Origin: an uncultured Prevotella sp. | GTDB lineage: Bacteria; Bacteroidota; Bacteroidia; Bacteroidales; Bacteroidaceae | Direction of reading: 5' to 3' | Assembly (NCBI GenBank): GCA_937901345.1 | Contig: CALCHM010000117.1 | Coordinates: 1 to 6,313, forward strand | Length of the DNA stretch: 6,313 nucleotides | Shown here: one piece after another, positions 6,253 through 6,313 of the stretch | How the letters are laid out: each line of letters opens with the position of its first letter | How positions within the stretch are numbered: position 1 is the stretch's first letter | Made by a program: the position numbers and the translations under genes | Notes under the pieces: model-generated | Database searches by the model: none | What the model was told of the DNA's origin: nothing | The model's input: only the letters and a program-made list of their open reading frames with translations

Positions 6253-6313
6253 TCGGATAGAGGCGACTCGAACGCCCGACCCCTACGTCCCGAACGTAGT
6301 GCGCTACCAACTG
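6253..6313 (-). tRNA. tRNA-Pro (anticodon CGG), 5' end beyond the window
   Basis: Read leftward from the window edge, the sequence gives the D-loop and stem (AGTTGGTAGCGC), A26, then the anticodon arm CTACG-TTCGGGA-CGTAG. It continues with a 5-base variable loop, the T arm GGGCG-TTCGAGT-CGCCT, and the acceptor strand CTATCCG with discriminator A at 6253. The anticodon is CGG (6292-6290), which reads the proline codon CCG, and is followed by G37 as is usual for proline tRNAs. About 12 bases of the 5' end, including the acceptor 5' strand (expected CGGATAG), lie beyond the edge. The 3' CCA is not encoded (ACA follows the acceptor), so it must be added by the CCA-adding enzyme. Confidence 0.95.

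Noticed and set aside
6253..6313. tRNA-Pro as an integration site for a mobile element
   Set aside because: No integrase gene and no direct repeat of the tRNA 3' end are seen elsewhere in the window.

Overview
The window looks like the chromosome of a member of the Bacteroidota, probably Bacteroidales and perhaps Prevotella-like. This is inferred from TAnnTTTG-type -7 promoter elements, start codons without a strong Shine-Dalgarno sequence, a tRNA without an encoded CCA, and the character of the two proteins. No genus-level marker gene is present.

Layout. Bases 1-769 are mostly non-coding. They hold a possible leftward gene start at the left edge with a candidate divergent promoter, an AT-rich hairpin, a 41/40-bp tandem repeat (291-393), a 12-bp palindrome, and nested dyads just upstream of the first real gene. 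Bases 770-1771 encode a ketopantoate reductase family protein (PanE-like, 333 aa). After a 47-bp gap, 1819-5802 encode a 1327-aa SNF2-family (Swi2/Snf2, DEAH-type) ATPase with a long N-terminal region that begins with a winged-helix-like segment. The gap has no visible terminator or promoter, so the two genes are probably co-transcribed. Bases 5803-6252 are intergenic and hold a 42-bp tandem repeat with a palindromic core, then a strong intrinsic terminator facing left. The right edge cuts a proline tRNA (anticodon CGG) on the minus strand, convergent with the SNF2 gene.

Function. The reductase would make pantoate for pantothenate/CoA synthesis, using NADPH. The SNF2 protein would be an ATP-driven DNA translocase or remodeller of unknown target. 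Nothing in the sequence ties the two functions together, and no nuclease, methyltransferase or other defence partner lies in the window. The features most worth a second look are the two unrelated short-period tandem arrays flanking the gene pair and the sharp base-composition step inside the SNF2 gene near 3600. The AT-richer N-terminal module there adjoins a GC-rich SNF2_assoc/ATPase module.
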